64,000 nucleotides of DNA from Pseudoips prasinana (Eukaryota; Arthropoda; Insecta; Lepidoptera; Nolidae), in NCBI GenBank assembly GCA_951640165.1, contig OX621255.1, positions 992,001 through 1,056,000 of the forward strand, written 5' to 3'. Numbering within the stretch: the first letter of the stretch is position 1; the number at the start of each line of letters is the position of its first letter. This document shows positions 18,715-30,159 of this stretch, in pieces. The notes beneath the pieces are model-generated. The model was given only the letters and a program-made list of their open reading frames with translations. It was not told the origin of the DNA and ran no database searches. The position numbers and the translations under genes were made by a program.

Positions 18715-20150
18715 TTATATATACCGACCAATTTCAGTACTTCCTGTAATGTCAAAAATATTAGAAAAAGTTCTTCACGACCGTTTAGAAAAACATTTGA
18801 CCGCTATTAACTTTATAACCGATCGTCAATATGGATTCAGGCCAAAAAGTAATACTACTACAGCAACTATTGATCTCATTACTAAAATCAAACACAATAT
18901 AGATTGTAAAAATATTGTCCTAGGCGTCTTTATAGACCTCAAAAAGGCATTTGATACGGTTTGCCACAAGTTATTATTAAAAAAACTAGAATCCATTAAT
19001 ATCACCGGAAACGCCCTAAAAATACTTAAGTCGTACCTTACTAACCGCTTGCAGGTGGTCAAAATTGGTAATCACCAAAGTGACGCAATACCTATTACTT
19101 GTGGCGTCCCGCAGGGATCAAGTCTGGGACCATTGCTCTTTTTAATATACATAAATAATATACATGAAATTAAGCTGCATGGTCACCTTACTCTATATGC
19201 TGACGATACATGTTTATTTTACTTCGGATCTTCCATCAATCATATTATCTCACAAGCCCAAGAGGATTTAAATTCATTATTCGAATGGTTTCAGTTCAAT
19301 CTTTTAACAATAAATATTTCTAAAACGTGTTATGTAATATTTAAAGCAAAAAATAAAATTATAACCCCGCACGTTCCACTAACAATAAATGACGTACCTC
19401 TACAGCTAAAAACCTCTGAAAAATATCTTGGTCTAAAAATTGACAGTTCCCTTACATGGAGTGCTCATATTGAATATATCAAACACAAGCTATCAACACT
19501 AGTCGGGACCCTACGTAGTATGGCTCGGTGCATTCCACGAAAATTGCGGCACACCATCTACAACTGTCTTGTAAAGCCACATCTACTATACCTAATTGAA
19601 ATTTGGGGCAGTGCTGCTAAAACGAAACTATTAGAACTCCAAGTCACTCAAAACAAACTCTTAAAAATTCTTTTCAACTATCCATATTTAACACCAACTA
19701 GTACAATTTATAACAACACAAAAATAATGAATATCAAACAATTATATATTTATAACACTTGTATTTTCATCAAAAAAGTCCTTAACAATAGTATTCATAC
19801 AAAAATAAAACTAACACAATTTAAACAAATTAGCCAACGTAGTACACGACGAGCTAGCTTACTAGTCTTACCGAAAATTAGAACTAACTATGGCAAAAAA
19901 AATGCTAACTTTTGAAGGAGCACAACTTTACAATAAAATACCCTCACATATTAGAAATGTACACTCACTCAATGCATTCAAAACTCAACTTAGCCGGTAT
20001 CTAATCGCAGATCAAAAACTGTTGGAGAAATGAACGCATTGAATGAGTAACTAAAGATGGTGAACTTTATTAAAACTTATTTTAATTAGTATTGTTCTCA
20101 AGTAAGTGACATGTAATGTTTTTATTGAGAATAAAAGTTCTTTAAACCTA
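18715..20150 (+). mobile_element. 5'-truncated non-LTR retrotransposon
   Basis: Starts inside the RT fingers (YRPISVLPV) and continues through the C-terminal domain and ~110 bp of 3' UTR ending near ATAAAAGTTC. The endonuclease and the 5' half are missing, as usual for LINE insertions. Confidence 0.85.
18719..20032 (+). pseudogene. LINE reverse transcriptase, truncated and frameshifted
   Basis: RNA-dependent DNA polymerase for target-primed reverse transcription. The long frame (ATG 18749, 388 residues to 19915) shows motif A FIDLKKAFDTV, motif B GVPQGSSLGPLLFLIYIN and motif C YADD (LTLYADDTCLF). The C-terminal domain follows with KYLGLKIDSSLTWSAHI and a thumb-like region. At the A8 run 19884-19891 the frame shifts by one: the true C-terminus (FEGAQLYNKIPSHIR ... 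LSRYLI) continues in another frame to 20032. The codons upstream of 18749 still read as RT, so that ATG is internal. The clade is Jockey/CR1-like. Confidence 0.88.
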
Positions 20151-20164
20151 TATCGCCCTCTCAA

Positions 20165-20475
20165 TTAGTCATCATCGTCATATCAGCCGAAAGACGTCCA
20201 CTACTCGACAAAGGCCTCCCACAAGTATCTCCACATTAGCCAGTCCTGCGCTGCCCGCATACAGCGGCTTCCCGCGACCCTTGCAAGATCGTCGGTTCAC
20301 CTTGTAGGGGGCCTGCCCACGCTGCGTCTTCCGGTTCGTGGTCGCCACTCGAGAACCTTTCTGCCCTATCGGCCGTCGGTTCTACGAGCTATGTGGCAGG
20401 CCACTGCCACTTCAGTTTTGCAATTCTCTGGGCTATGTCAGCTACTTTGGTTCGCCTGCGGATTTCGATGTTTTT
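20165..20475 (-). pseudogene. RTE-type LINE C-terminal fragment (minus)
   Basis: On the minus strand one frame reads IRRRTKVADIAQRIAKLKWQ and then loses frame through a GGCCGATAGGGCAG region. It ends in the RTE 3' tail (GTCTTTCGGC then ATGACGATGATG). RTE elements encode a single endonuclease-RT protein. Only the last ~90 residues and the tail are represented. Confidence 0.75.
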
Positions 20476-20491
20476 GATTCGATCTCTCAAT

Positions 20492-20745
20492 TACTCAATA
20501 AAATAAAATATGACACATACGAGTAATATGCCTACTAATATTTCCAAAGTGTCAATTGACTACCGCCTTAACACGATCATTGTACGAATAAGTAATTGAA
20601 AAAGTTGTAATGCCGTCCTCAAGTACTCAATAAAATAAAATTCAATATACCAAGTAAGACCACACATACGAGTAATATGCCTACTAATATTCCCAAACTG
20701 TCAAGTAACTACCGCCTTAACCCGATCATTGTACGAATAAGTATT
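20492..20745 (+). repeat. Direct tandem duplication, ~130-bp period
   Basis: 20492-20595 and 20624-20745 share TACTCAATAAAATAAAAT, CATACGAGTAATATGCCTAC and ATCATTGTACGAATAAGTA with small differences. Two units only. The second has an inserted 16-18 bp. Confidence 0.75.
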
Positions 20746-20749
20746 TTAA

Positions 20750-21555
20750 TTTAATTTGCAAAAAAAAAATGAATAAGATCCTTATATAAATGGCAATGCA
20801 GTGAGTGTGAGACGTTGTATAAACCAGGATTTCTTTAAAGAACACAAAATAAAGTATGCTCGTTTGTAAGATATAAGTATAGTATATAAGTAAGAACCAT
20901 TAATTGGCTGTCTATGTTTATTCCTCTTATTATTTTTGCTTCTTTACCTGTTGTTTTTTCATTTAAACGATCAAATAAATAAGTAGCCAGTTGATTTAAA
21001 TTCCAAAAGTATGTATTTAGTTTGCCGCCGCCACCATAAATAACAAAGATAAATTAAACGGGACAATATATAAAAGTTTTAAAATTTAATAAAAGAACCA
21101 ATCAAAATCAGTTCATAAGTAATGGAGAAGTCGCGTAGCGTACAATAAAAAATATAGTCAAATTGATAACTTCCTTCATTTTGTAGTGGGTTTAAAATTT
21201 AGACAATATTAATAAAAGGTAAGTCGAGAACCCGTACGTACCGTTTCTCACATTTTCGCACTACGAAAACCGTATTTAGTACCTACATAATAAAATTGTT
21301 ATGAAGGTCAAAGTGTTTCTACCGACGTGACGTTGAGTATACTATGTAGCGATTATTCACTCTAGTACCCGGGTAAGCAGTTAATATGTTAAACATACAA
21401 CATATACAATTTACGTCCCGGAGACAAGTGTACCGGCTGTACTTAATATTTCAACAAACCTCCGGACCTCGATGACTTTAATATTTTATTTCAGAACTGC
21501 GCAAGTATTTACCGAACAATCGACAGACGAGGGCATTTAAGAAAAACATATATTG
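20750..21555. other. Unassigned AT-rich stretch
   Basis: No coding frame or repeat partner recognised over 800 bp. Confidence 0.35.
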
Positions 21556-21561
21556 TTGAAA

Positions 21562-21742
21562 TCATACTAATATTATTAAGGCGAAAGTTTGTGAGTGTGT
21601 GAGTATGTATGTTTGTTCCTCTTTCAAGCAAAATCTACCGGATGTATTTTGATGAAACTTTGTAGTAATATAGCTTATATATTCGAATAAAAATAGGCAA
21701 TTTATAAAGTTTAACGCAGGTTAAACCGCGAGACACAGCTAG
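21562..21742 (+). mobile_element. Complete Helitron-like element
   Basis: 181 bp. It starts TCATACTAATATTATTAAGG, ends GACACAGCTAG and is flanked by A (21561) and T (21743). This is the Helitron rule: 5' TC, 3' CTRR, insertion between A and T, no target duplication. It resembles the small Lep1-type Helitrons of Lepidoptera. It has no Rep/helicase and moves in trans if at all. Confidence 0.8.
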
Positions 21743-21904
21743 TAAGGAAATAAATTTAGAGTAAAACAAACGCTCAATAAAACTATAGATTTTAAAGTAA
21801 GTGTGATTTTTCTCTTTATATTGAATTGTATAATATCCAATAATATTGAAAATAATTTAAAATAAGCTACCTAAATAACTTAATCATAAATTAAATATTA
21901 TATC

Positions 21905-22052
21905 AAATATTTTCATACAATGCGAGTACTTAAATATCTTATATATAGAAATAATTATGTTTAATTAACTATATTACTACAAACAAGTTTTCACTGTTTA
22001 CAAGCGCTTTTAAACGTCTACGTGAATAAAAACCTTTTTTATTTTACTTTAT
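21905..22052 (+). repeat. LINE-B 3' UTR end
   Basis: Diverged copy of the LINE-B 3' end with TTTACAAGCGCTTTTAAACG, ACGTGAATAAAAACC and a TTTTATTTTA tail. Confidence 0.7.
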
Positions 22053-22177
22053 CCTGGGCCATTCATTATTCACACACGGTCATCTTATTCTAAACTAATC
22101 AGATCTTGGACTATTGAAACCAGATAACTGATATATTACATATACAAACTTCTATTCTTTTGTAAATACATACTTAC
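22053..22177 (-). repeat. SINE-A (minus), 3' half, split by SINE-D
   Basis: GAAACCAGATAACTGATAT and AAATACATACTTA match the other SINE-A copies. The element resumes at about 22550 with ACTTATATAGATAG. Confidence 0.75.
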
Positions 22178-22549
22178 ACAGACTGCCTCGTTGTTCTACG
22201 GTAGCGTGTTCAACCGCAGATAATGAGGTCCTGGGCTCAAATCCCGGGTCGGGCCTAAAAGTGATTTTGGGATTTTTCCGTAAAATGAAATTTCTCAGTA
22301 TCAGCCCGAAGTCTGGAAGTTGGCGGTATTACACCCCCGTGCCTCGGCGAGCACGACACGTAAAGCCGTCGGTCCTGTACCTGGACTCTTTCCGGTCGTG
22401 TCGCTAGGCGTCCCATTGGATCATGAGTGTTGGAATAGTAAGTGCCCCTGTGTTTGCGCACACACTTGTGCACTATAATATGTTCTGCGCAATTGGCTAG
22501 TCTCCATTAAGACTGGCCGCCGTGGCCGAAATTCGGTCGGGCGGACAAC
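22178..22549 (+). repeat. tRNA-derived SINE-D, full length
   Basis: Head with TCGTTGTTCTACGGTAGCG and a B box GGGCTCAAATCCCGGG. The body reads AAATGAAATTTCTCAGTATC, CGGTCGTGTCG and TTGCGCACACACTTGTGCAC, and ends at GGCCGAAATTCGGTCG. About 370 bp, inserted in SINE-A with a short ACTTA-type duplication. Confidence 0.75.
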
Positions 22550-22680
22550 ATCACTTATATAGATAGTGACACCCAGGCTCAGGACAAACAGATATGTCCA
22601 TGCACACAAATATCTGTTCTGGGTGGGAATCGAACCCACGACCTGTGGCGTGAAAGGCAAACATCTAGCAACCACGTTAC
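22550..22680 (-). repeat. SINE-A (minus), 5' half
   Basis: Second half of the split SINE-A: inverted B box GGGAATCGAACCCACGACC, then GGCGTGAAAGGC and AGCAACCACG. Confidence 0.75.
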
Positions 22681-22812
22681 ATTTGATCAAAGCTCTAATA
22701 GCTAAGCTATATATCTAAAGACGTCCTCCAAAATGGCGTCGACTGTATAAGTTCTGTGTCTTTTCTCTAAATAGGTAAAGGTAAAGGTATTACCCGACTT
22801 ACATTATTTTAT

Positions 22813-22965
22813 TTAAAACTAGCTGTGCCTCTGTTAAACTTTATAAATTCCTTACTCGTATAGCCTATGTGTTATTTGGATATACATTGAAGCTCTATTT
22901 CTACTAAGCTTCACTTTGAGCTTTTCTGGATCAATTATTTTTTTTTAATTCAGCCAAGTTTAAAT
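22813..22965 (-). mobile_element. Helitron-like element, degraded (minus)
   Basis: Begins with ACTAGCTGTGCC (the inverted 3' end ...GGCACAGCTAG then T). The TATAGCCTATGTG block is shared with the 13.1 kb copy. The 5' end is not clear. Confidence 0.6.
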
Positions 22966-22969
22966 AGCA

Positions 22970-23880
22970 ATTGCAATAGTCATATATTATTATGTATTAA
23001 ACAAACCTAGTCCTCGTCGGCGAGGACCCTACCATAGTTAACCTACGGCTTTCGCTAGCTATAGCTTGACTATTTATCTACTAACTATTTATTGCAATTA
23101 ATATACTTTAATTTTGGGACTTCAGTGTCTTCAACTTAAATATATCTCATTGATATAACAACGGATAAGCACAGTCTAAACTTTTTCTAAATTTCAAATC
23201 ACAAAACATTTGTAGTTGCTGTAATATACCGCAAACTTAGATGGACAAACGGAATGAGTTACTCAAAAGTGTTCTACTTCACCCATCTTTTGTAAAGAGC
23301 CATAACGAAAACAGCAATATAATTTTATTGCAAAACTACCTATCTAATATTTTCTCTCACTTATCTCTCGCAAACCAATTCAAGTTATTTCAAGAGAAAC
23401 ATATTTTTTGTCGTTTCTCGAACGAAATAGTTCAAAACAAAGGCTTGTCTTATCTTTCGTCTGTTAAATGAATGATTTACATACAGACTTGACGTTTTTA
23501 TGTAAATGAAGATAGCTAGGTATATAGCCAGCATCAAAATGTTTTTCTTTGTTGTCAGATAAGGAAATATGAATGAGAAATGTTTGTCGGTTTCTGGAAA
23601 AATGATAGACGGTCGTTGGTTTATGAAATTCTAAATATGTTTATATTCCGGCGCAGGGCTTGGGTACACGGCTGGGATTTTTTAAAAGAAGTCAGTCGAG
23701 TAGAAATTAACAGAAATGGCTCGACATTACTTTCAGATTAACTTTATTTTTGTTCCCTTTGAAGAATGATTATTTCATTTGAAGCACTGGAGTCATAAAA
23801 GTTTATTTACTAAGACATATACAAGTTATTATAAGCACATACAGTAAGACCAGCATAAAACGTTTTATTCTGGTAGGATT
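22970..23880. other. Unassigned stretch
   Basis: Contains an open frame at 23241-23471 (76 residues, starts MDKRNELLK) with no domain, signal or repeat match. I do not call it a gene. The rest is AT-rich. Confidence 0.35.
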
Positions 23881-23884
23881 TGCT

Positions 23885-24055
23885 TTTTGAATTGACTGCA
23901 CCAGTTCATGTCCCGGGTTCGATTCCCGCGCAGGACAACTATTTGTGTGTCCCATAAATGACCTGAGTCTGGATGTACTTTTAGTCCGTCAATAATATTT
24001 TTGTTAACTACCCCGTGACACAGGGATTATTTCCTACTGCGGGAGTTGGCTTTAA
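23885..24055 (+). repeat. tRNA-derived SINE-C, 5'-truncated
   Basis: B box GGTTCGATTCCCGCG, then CTATTTGTGTG and CCCGTGACACAGGGATTA. The A-box half is missing. Confidence 0.75.
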
Positions 24056-24059
24056 AAAA

Positions 24060-24460
24060 GAGAATTTAATAAATTGTTTAATTTAAGTTACAATAATAGC
24101 ATAATCTAAAAACAAAGTAAGATTTAAGTGTAATTATATTTCGTCGCATCCTCCTGATTTTCATATTAACGAGGTAGTTCACTTTGTACTAGGCACCGAA
24201 CACTTTTTTAGATCCTGCAAAATTAAAAAAGACAAAATATAGTCGTGAAACAACCTATCAGTGGTGGAGGGCGCTCTCGCTGTGTCACGCCGCCGGCAAG
24301 AATCCTCATTCGCTTTTGGTGTTTGGGCATCGACGCCAATTTTTTTTTTATTTTATCTTAAGTAAACAAGTCTTATTATATTATAGTTACATTTCGTCTG
24401 AATTACTGTATTGCCCTATAAACATGGGCAAGTTTAAGCGCACGAAGAACGAATATGAAA
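24060..24460. other. Unassigned stretch
   Basis: A GC-rich patch at 24265-24310 and a poly(T) run at 24340. Nothing recognised. Confidence 0.35.
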
Positions 24461-24461
24461 A

Positions 24462-25058
24462 AAAAACCGGCCAAGTGCGAGTCGGACTCGCCCATGAAGG
24501 GTTCCGTAGCAGCAAGTATTTCAGTTGATTAAAGAAAGCAAATTGCGGTTTACGATTTATGACGTATTAAAAAAAACTACTTGCTAGATCTCGTTCAAAC
24601 CAATTTTCGTTGTTAGTTTACATGATAATGTACATCATATATTTTTTAGTTTTATCATTCTCTTATTTTAGAAGTTACAGGGGGGGGGACTCATTTTTCC
24701 ACTTTGGAAGTGTCTCTCGCGCAAACTGTTCAGTTTAGAAAAAAAATATATTAGGAACCTCCATATCATTTTTAAATACCTATCCATAGATACCCCACAT
24801 GTATGAGTACGATAAAAAATTTTTTTTGAGTTTCAGTTCTATGTATGGGGAACCCCCAAAATTATTATTATGTTTCTTTTTTTGTGCGAAAATCTTAATG
24901 CGGTTCACATAATACATCTACTTACCAAGTTTCAACGTAACAGCTTTCATAGTTTCAGAAAAAAGTGGCTGTGACATACGGACGGACAGACAAACAGACA
25001 CATATTTTATGCCATTGGTTCCGTTTTTTGCCATTTGGCTACGGAACCCTAAAAATTA
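24462..25058 (+). repeat. ~0.6 kb dispersed repeat, copy 3
   Basis: Best 5' edge of the family: AAACCGGCCAAGTGC, then GCGAGTCGGACTCGC, a 7-bp inverted repeat around one base. The 3' hairpin is at 25019-25054. The G tract is 9 long (24680-24688). Confidence 0.8.
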
Positions 25059-25115
25059 CCTCTGGCTTAGCAGTCAGGGTCACTAACCACTAGACTAATA
25101 GGCCAGGTAAAGCAT
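25059..25115 (-). repeat. SINE-E fragment (minus)
   Basis: CTCTGGCTTAGCAGTCAGGG and TCACTAACCACTAGACTAAT match 16.37 kb. Confidence 0.5.
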
Positions 25116-25409
25116 AGCGTTCCATCGCTTTATGAGCAACTCAACTGAGAAGAAAATCCACTTTGAATAATTCACTCCAGATATTAACATGATTATCATT
25201 AATGTTCTGATTCTGGGTGTGAGTAATTTCATTAGAACTCATCGGACTGGAGAAAAAGGTCAGCAACGCGTAGGCGATACTGTATGTTTGCCACAAACTT
25301 CAAAGGTTAATTGTTATAATAATAAAAAAAATAATTCAGATAATTGCATCTATGGTATTGTAAGTATATTAATCTGTAAGGACTATGTTAGAATAAAAAT
25401 AGATAAAAT

Positions 25410-25715
25410 AATAAAAATACTCGCCGATTGCTCGAATGAGACAAAAAATTTAGTCTCATTCGAGCACTCGACGAGTTAGCATCCCTTGAGAAAGGTCTGT
25501 GGAGGAGTAAAACACGTATTGAGTATCGTACTGGCGCATGTAATTCGCTTTTTATATTGTTCTTCTTGTATGCGCATATTTTTGCGGGTGGGAAGGCGGT
25601 GCAAATTGCATCCCGACATGATCTAACTGACAATTAGCGGAATTAACACTACATATTGATTTTGTATTTTGATTGTTATGGGTTTCAGCAAACTAACGCC
25701 TGATTCCTTTACTTA
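25410..25715. repeat. Fold-back element, copy 3, right arm with hairpin
   Basis: Begins with a hairpin at 25419-25476 (24-nt arms, two mismatches, 10-nt loop), followed by the right arm: GGCGGTGCAAATTGCATCCC, ATTAGCGGAATTAACACTAC and CTAACGCCTGATTCC. The left arm is missing, so copies 2 and 3 are complementary halves around the same hairpin. Confidence 0.75.
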
Positions 25716-25719
25716 GATA

Positions 25720-26440
25720 ACATTAAATTAGCCATTCCTGTGACTTTATAGACAGTGGCTTAGTATGGGGTTGTCAAACTGCTCTGAAATGGTTATCAGA
25801 ATGCAGTTGTGACTACTGCGCGCCCGGCGCATTATTGACGCCACCCTCTTGCGGATGATAGCATGGAAACCATCCGTATAGGCATCTGCAAACATTTGCA
25901 ATACACTACTGACTACAGTGTCTTGGTAGTCCCAGCAGCATTCTGAAACTATTCTTGTCTTTAACGCGAAGGGTATTATAAGCTTCGCGAGTATACTTTA
26001 TCCATCGGCTACAGGTGTTGAAGGATTGAGAAAAGGCTCCGCTTGCCAATTTATTTCTTATTAATATATTTTATATATATATTTTCTATACTATTACTGC
26101 TAGTAGTATAGAAAATATTGGTGTATAGGCTAATAATAACCAATAAAAACCTTAGTGTTATCAAACCCATTACGCCGAAGGCACATTTTCCTTTTCCCGT
26201 CGAACAGTTTTACTCAATATTGGATCGTGCATTAGTATTTCAAGAAATTGTGCTGAAGTTTAGTAAGCAGGTGTGTATTATGTGGTCGTTAGTGTTGCTT
26301 GGACACCTGCCATCACTATTTTACATGAAAAGTACTTCTTGGTAGACTACCTAGAAAATAGTTCGTAGGTAGTATAATACATACTAGTTTAATATACAGC
26401 CAAACTACTTTCATGTGTGTAAATGATACATTATGATAAG
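25720..26440. other. Unassigned stretch with 15-bp hairpin
   Basis: 25800-26030 is GC-richer than its surroundings but gave no recognisable protein. 26079-26093 and 26104-26118 form a perfect 15-bp inverted repeat with a 10-nt loop. Confidence 0.4.
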
Positions 26441-26454
26441 ATTTTCTTACTCAT

Positions 26455-27980
26455 AAATAAAATAAAATAAAATAAAAAAGGTTTTTATTCACGTAGACTT
26501 TAAAAAAGCGCTTGTAAATAGTCAGAACATGTTTGTAGTAATATAGTTGTATACATTAGATATTATTTCTAGTAACATAGATATTTAGGTACATCTTGTA
26601 TGAAAACATTTATAAATTTTTTTTTATTACAGAAATGATATTTAGCTAGCTCGTATCAAGTTATTGTCAAGAGATTATGTTTAATTATCTAGTTTAATAA
26701 TTTAAAATATTTTTACTACATATTGTCAATGGTCTATATTAAAGGTATTACTATTATTACGGCCCTTGTGTTAATAACGACGGTCGCGCTTTAATGCTAC
26801 CACCGGATCCAATGCGCCCCAACTGAGAAGACCCAGCGAAACAAACTCAGTGGGTTCATCTACTACCGGTTTCAACACGACCCAGTTGAGACGGTCCGGC
26901 GAAACATACTCAAGCGGGCATGAACACGGGATTTGGTCCAATTAGAGTAATTATTTAGTAGGCAAACACAATATATGCTCGATCGGTTGTCTGAATGCTT
27001 ATTATTTTAGATTATATTTAGGTATACAAAAGAAAAACTTCGAAACAATAACATTATTCATTTTGAGACAGAGTCAATAATTTTAAATTAAGTATATGAT
27101 AGCAATCATTTACAGATAGTTCACGTAACACAGCAGATCAGTCATGTCTATATGGCTACAAGATCTCCAGCGAGCAATGTGCAGGTAGGAAGTGAGAGCC
27201 AGACGTCTTTGTCATCGATGTACTCTTTAGTGGTGTAATAACCCCTAGCTATAAGTATACGTTTAATATTTGTTTTAAAACTTGTGTCAGGCAGATCAGT
27301 AATTTGAGTAGGAAGCTTGTTATAAAACCTAATACAATTTCCTAAAAATGATTTATTAGTTTTGCTTACTCTAAAGCCTGGCATGGCTAGCTTGTTTTTA
27401 TTCCTAGTATTTATATTATGCAGTTCACTTTTCTTTTTATAATTATGAATATTTTTTCTAACAAACATTATATTCTGATATATATATTCCGATGGCACAG
27501 TAAGTATATTTATTTCTTTAAACAAATTTCGCAAAGAATCGCGACTGCCTAAACCATAAATGGCTCTGACTGCTCTTTTCTGCAATACAAAAATAGTACC
27601 TATGTCAGCCGCCGAACCCCACAGCAGAATGCCATACGACATAATGCTATGAAAGTACGCGAAATACACTAATCTAGCAGTTTGTTCATCTGACAATTGC
27701 CTTATTTTCCAGACAGCATAGGAAGCCGAACTTAATTTACCTGCTAACTTTTCAATCTGAGGACCCCATTGCAATTTTGAATCAAGTGTCAATCCCAAAA
27801 GTACGGTCGATGGGACTAAATCTAATATTTTCGCATTAAGTGCAACTGTTGATACAATTTGAGTCACATTCGGCAATGAGAACCTGATGCATTTAGTTTT
27901 CCCTGCATTTAACAAGAGATTATGTACCGAAAACCATTCTGATATAAGGCTGAGTGTTTTATTATGCTCAATAAGATCTT
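26455..27980 (-). mobile_element. LINE-B, 5'-truncated (minus)
   Basis: On the minus strand: RT C-terminal coding region (27976 to 27148), then about 690 bp of 3' UTR ending in ACGTGAATAAAAACC and a TTTTATTTTATTTTA tail. Its near-twin in the opposite orientation is 49160-50545. Confidence 0.88.
27148..27976 (-). pseudogene. LINE-B reverse transcriptase C-terminal part
   Basis: An open frame with no internal stop: 255 residues from the first Met, and readable RT sequence (HNKTLSLISEWFSVHNLLLN) upstream of it. It covers the region after the YADD motif: LNAGKTKCIRFS, FLGLTLDSKLQWGPQI-like sequence, SYGILLWGSAADI, LQKRAVRAIYGL and the terminal RGYYTTKEYIDDKDVWLS. The N-terminal endonuclease and RT palm are lost at the truncation point near 27977, so it cannot be active. 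The same tail is seen at 49.4 kb and, diverged, at 58.3 and 61.6 kb. Confidence 0.88.
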
Positions 27981-28024
27981 AATCCTTTCTATTTAATATT
28001 AATAAATATGTTAACAATGGAGAG

Positions 28025-28385
28025 GGTATATGGTATAAGCTCGGAATTTCCGTGCGAGATCTAATAAGAAATGTAGAACCGAAATGTGTCACCGGCATGG
28101 CCCGAAGAATTTTAAAGCTGAAGTGGCAGTGGGCGGGGCATATACATAGCCCGTAGAACCGACGGCCGCCGGTGCTGGAAGGTTCTCGAGTAGAGACCAC
28201 GAACCGTCAGACAAAGCGTGGTGAGTCACCTAAAAGATGGACCGATGAGATTATGACGGCCGCCTGAAACCGTTTGATGCGGATAGCGCCAGACCGGCAA
28301 TTGTGGAGATCTTTGGGGAAGGCCTATGTCCAGCAGTGTACGTCTTTCGACTGATATGATGATGATGAAGTTTGTAAACTATTGT
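28025..28385 (+). pseudogene. RTE-type LINE C-terminal fragment
   Basis: Pieces in different frames read ARRILKLKWQWAGHI-like (near 28100), then KRGESPKRWTDEIMTAA and RLMRIAPDRQLWRSLGKAYV, then the TATGATGATGATG tail. It sits head to head against the truncated LINE-B. Confidence 0.8.
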
Positions 28386-28516
28386 ATATCCTAGACTTCA
28401 GATAGTAAGCGGTTACAGCAGTTAATTGAAACATGTAGACACATGAAATATTTACAGAATATTTAGTTATATATTCACTTTATCAATAAATAAATAATAT
28501 GTATTTTACCGATTTT

Positions 28517-28657
28517 ATAGATTACTGTGCCCCGCGGTTCGATCCAGGGTGTCGGCTAACTCCATACTAAATTTTATTAAAATCGCTCTAGCCATTTAGA
28601 TGTGATGAAGTAACAAACATACACATTCACAAACTTTCGCCTTTATAATATTAGCGT
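28517..28657 (-). mobile_element. Helitron-like element (minus)
   Basis: On the minus strand it starts TCACGCTAATATTATAAAGG and ends ...CCGCGGGGCACAG. The final CTAG has mutated to TAAT (28516-28519). It is the shortest near-complete copy. Confidence 0.6.
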
Positions 28658-28661
28658 GATG

Positions 28662-28700
28662 GTACGGAACCCTTCATGCACGAGTCCGACGCGCACGCTT
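28662..28700 (-). repeat. End fragment of the ~0.6 kb repeat
   Basis: ACGGAACCCTTCATGCACGA and GTCCGAC match the GTCGGACTCG end of the dispersed repeat. Only ~40 bp are left. Confidence 0.55.
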
Positions 28701-28752
28701 TAAGGCATGGAAATATTGAAACCCGCCGGGTTTAAATATTTCCATGCCTTAA
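28700..28752. repeat. 53-nt near-perfect palindrome
   Basis: Two 26-nt arms (28700-28725, 28727-28752) pair with one mismatch around a single base. The arms read TTAAGGCATGGAAATATTG then AAACCCG. Confidence 0.85.
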
Positions 28753-28899
28753 TGCCGATTATGGCGATACCCACTATTTGTATGTTATTCATCCATTGTT
28801 GCAAATAAATTATTTGATTTGAATAAAAGGCTTAAAATAATTATACATATTATTATGTGTATGTATATGTGTGTAGTTTAGTGTAGTAGAGGGTCGTAA

Positions 28900-29075
28900 G
28901 ATCTGTGATGAAGCCTGGTTCGGAGTACTTGCTGATAAGAGACAGAAGCGACATGAAAGCGGCTCGGCACCAACCACCGCAAACTTCTCTTGTCAGGCCT
29001 GCGGCAGGCTATGTCGCTCTCGATAAGAAATGTCTCTCAGACAATGCGCCGTAAATTGTCTGTAACAGACGCAAA
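28900..29075 (+). pseudogene. Possible LINE zinc-finger tail remnant
   Basis: One frame reads HESGSAPTTANFSCQACGRL and then CRSR before a stop. C-x2-C followed by CRSR is the pattern of the zinc-finger tail of some lepidopteran LINE proteins. Very short, with no other support. Confidence 0.35.
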
Positions 29076-29077
29076 GG

Positions 29078-29474
<397 letters not shown>

Positions 29475-29475
29475 G

Positions 29476-29918
<443 letters not shown>

Positions 29919-30159
29919 TTTATCACCGCAATCATTTTAAAAATCCACGCGCGTATTCCGTTATAGACGGCTGTTTCAACTCGGCTTCATCAAAACGGGA
30001 GCTTTCATATTTTAATTGTCCAGCTGATTTATAAAACAAATATGTTTTAATAACAAATTATAATAGTATTTAAAAGTTACAACCCTACAGCTTCAATAGT
30101 GCGTTGGTAATTATTTCATCAACTAGGCTTAGACCTTCAGGGGATCGGGGGGGCGCCAG

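Noticed and set aside
23241..23471. 76-residue ATG-started frame
   Set aside because: No domain, composition or repeat support, and its length is expected by chance in 64 kb of AT-rich sequence.
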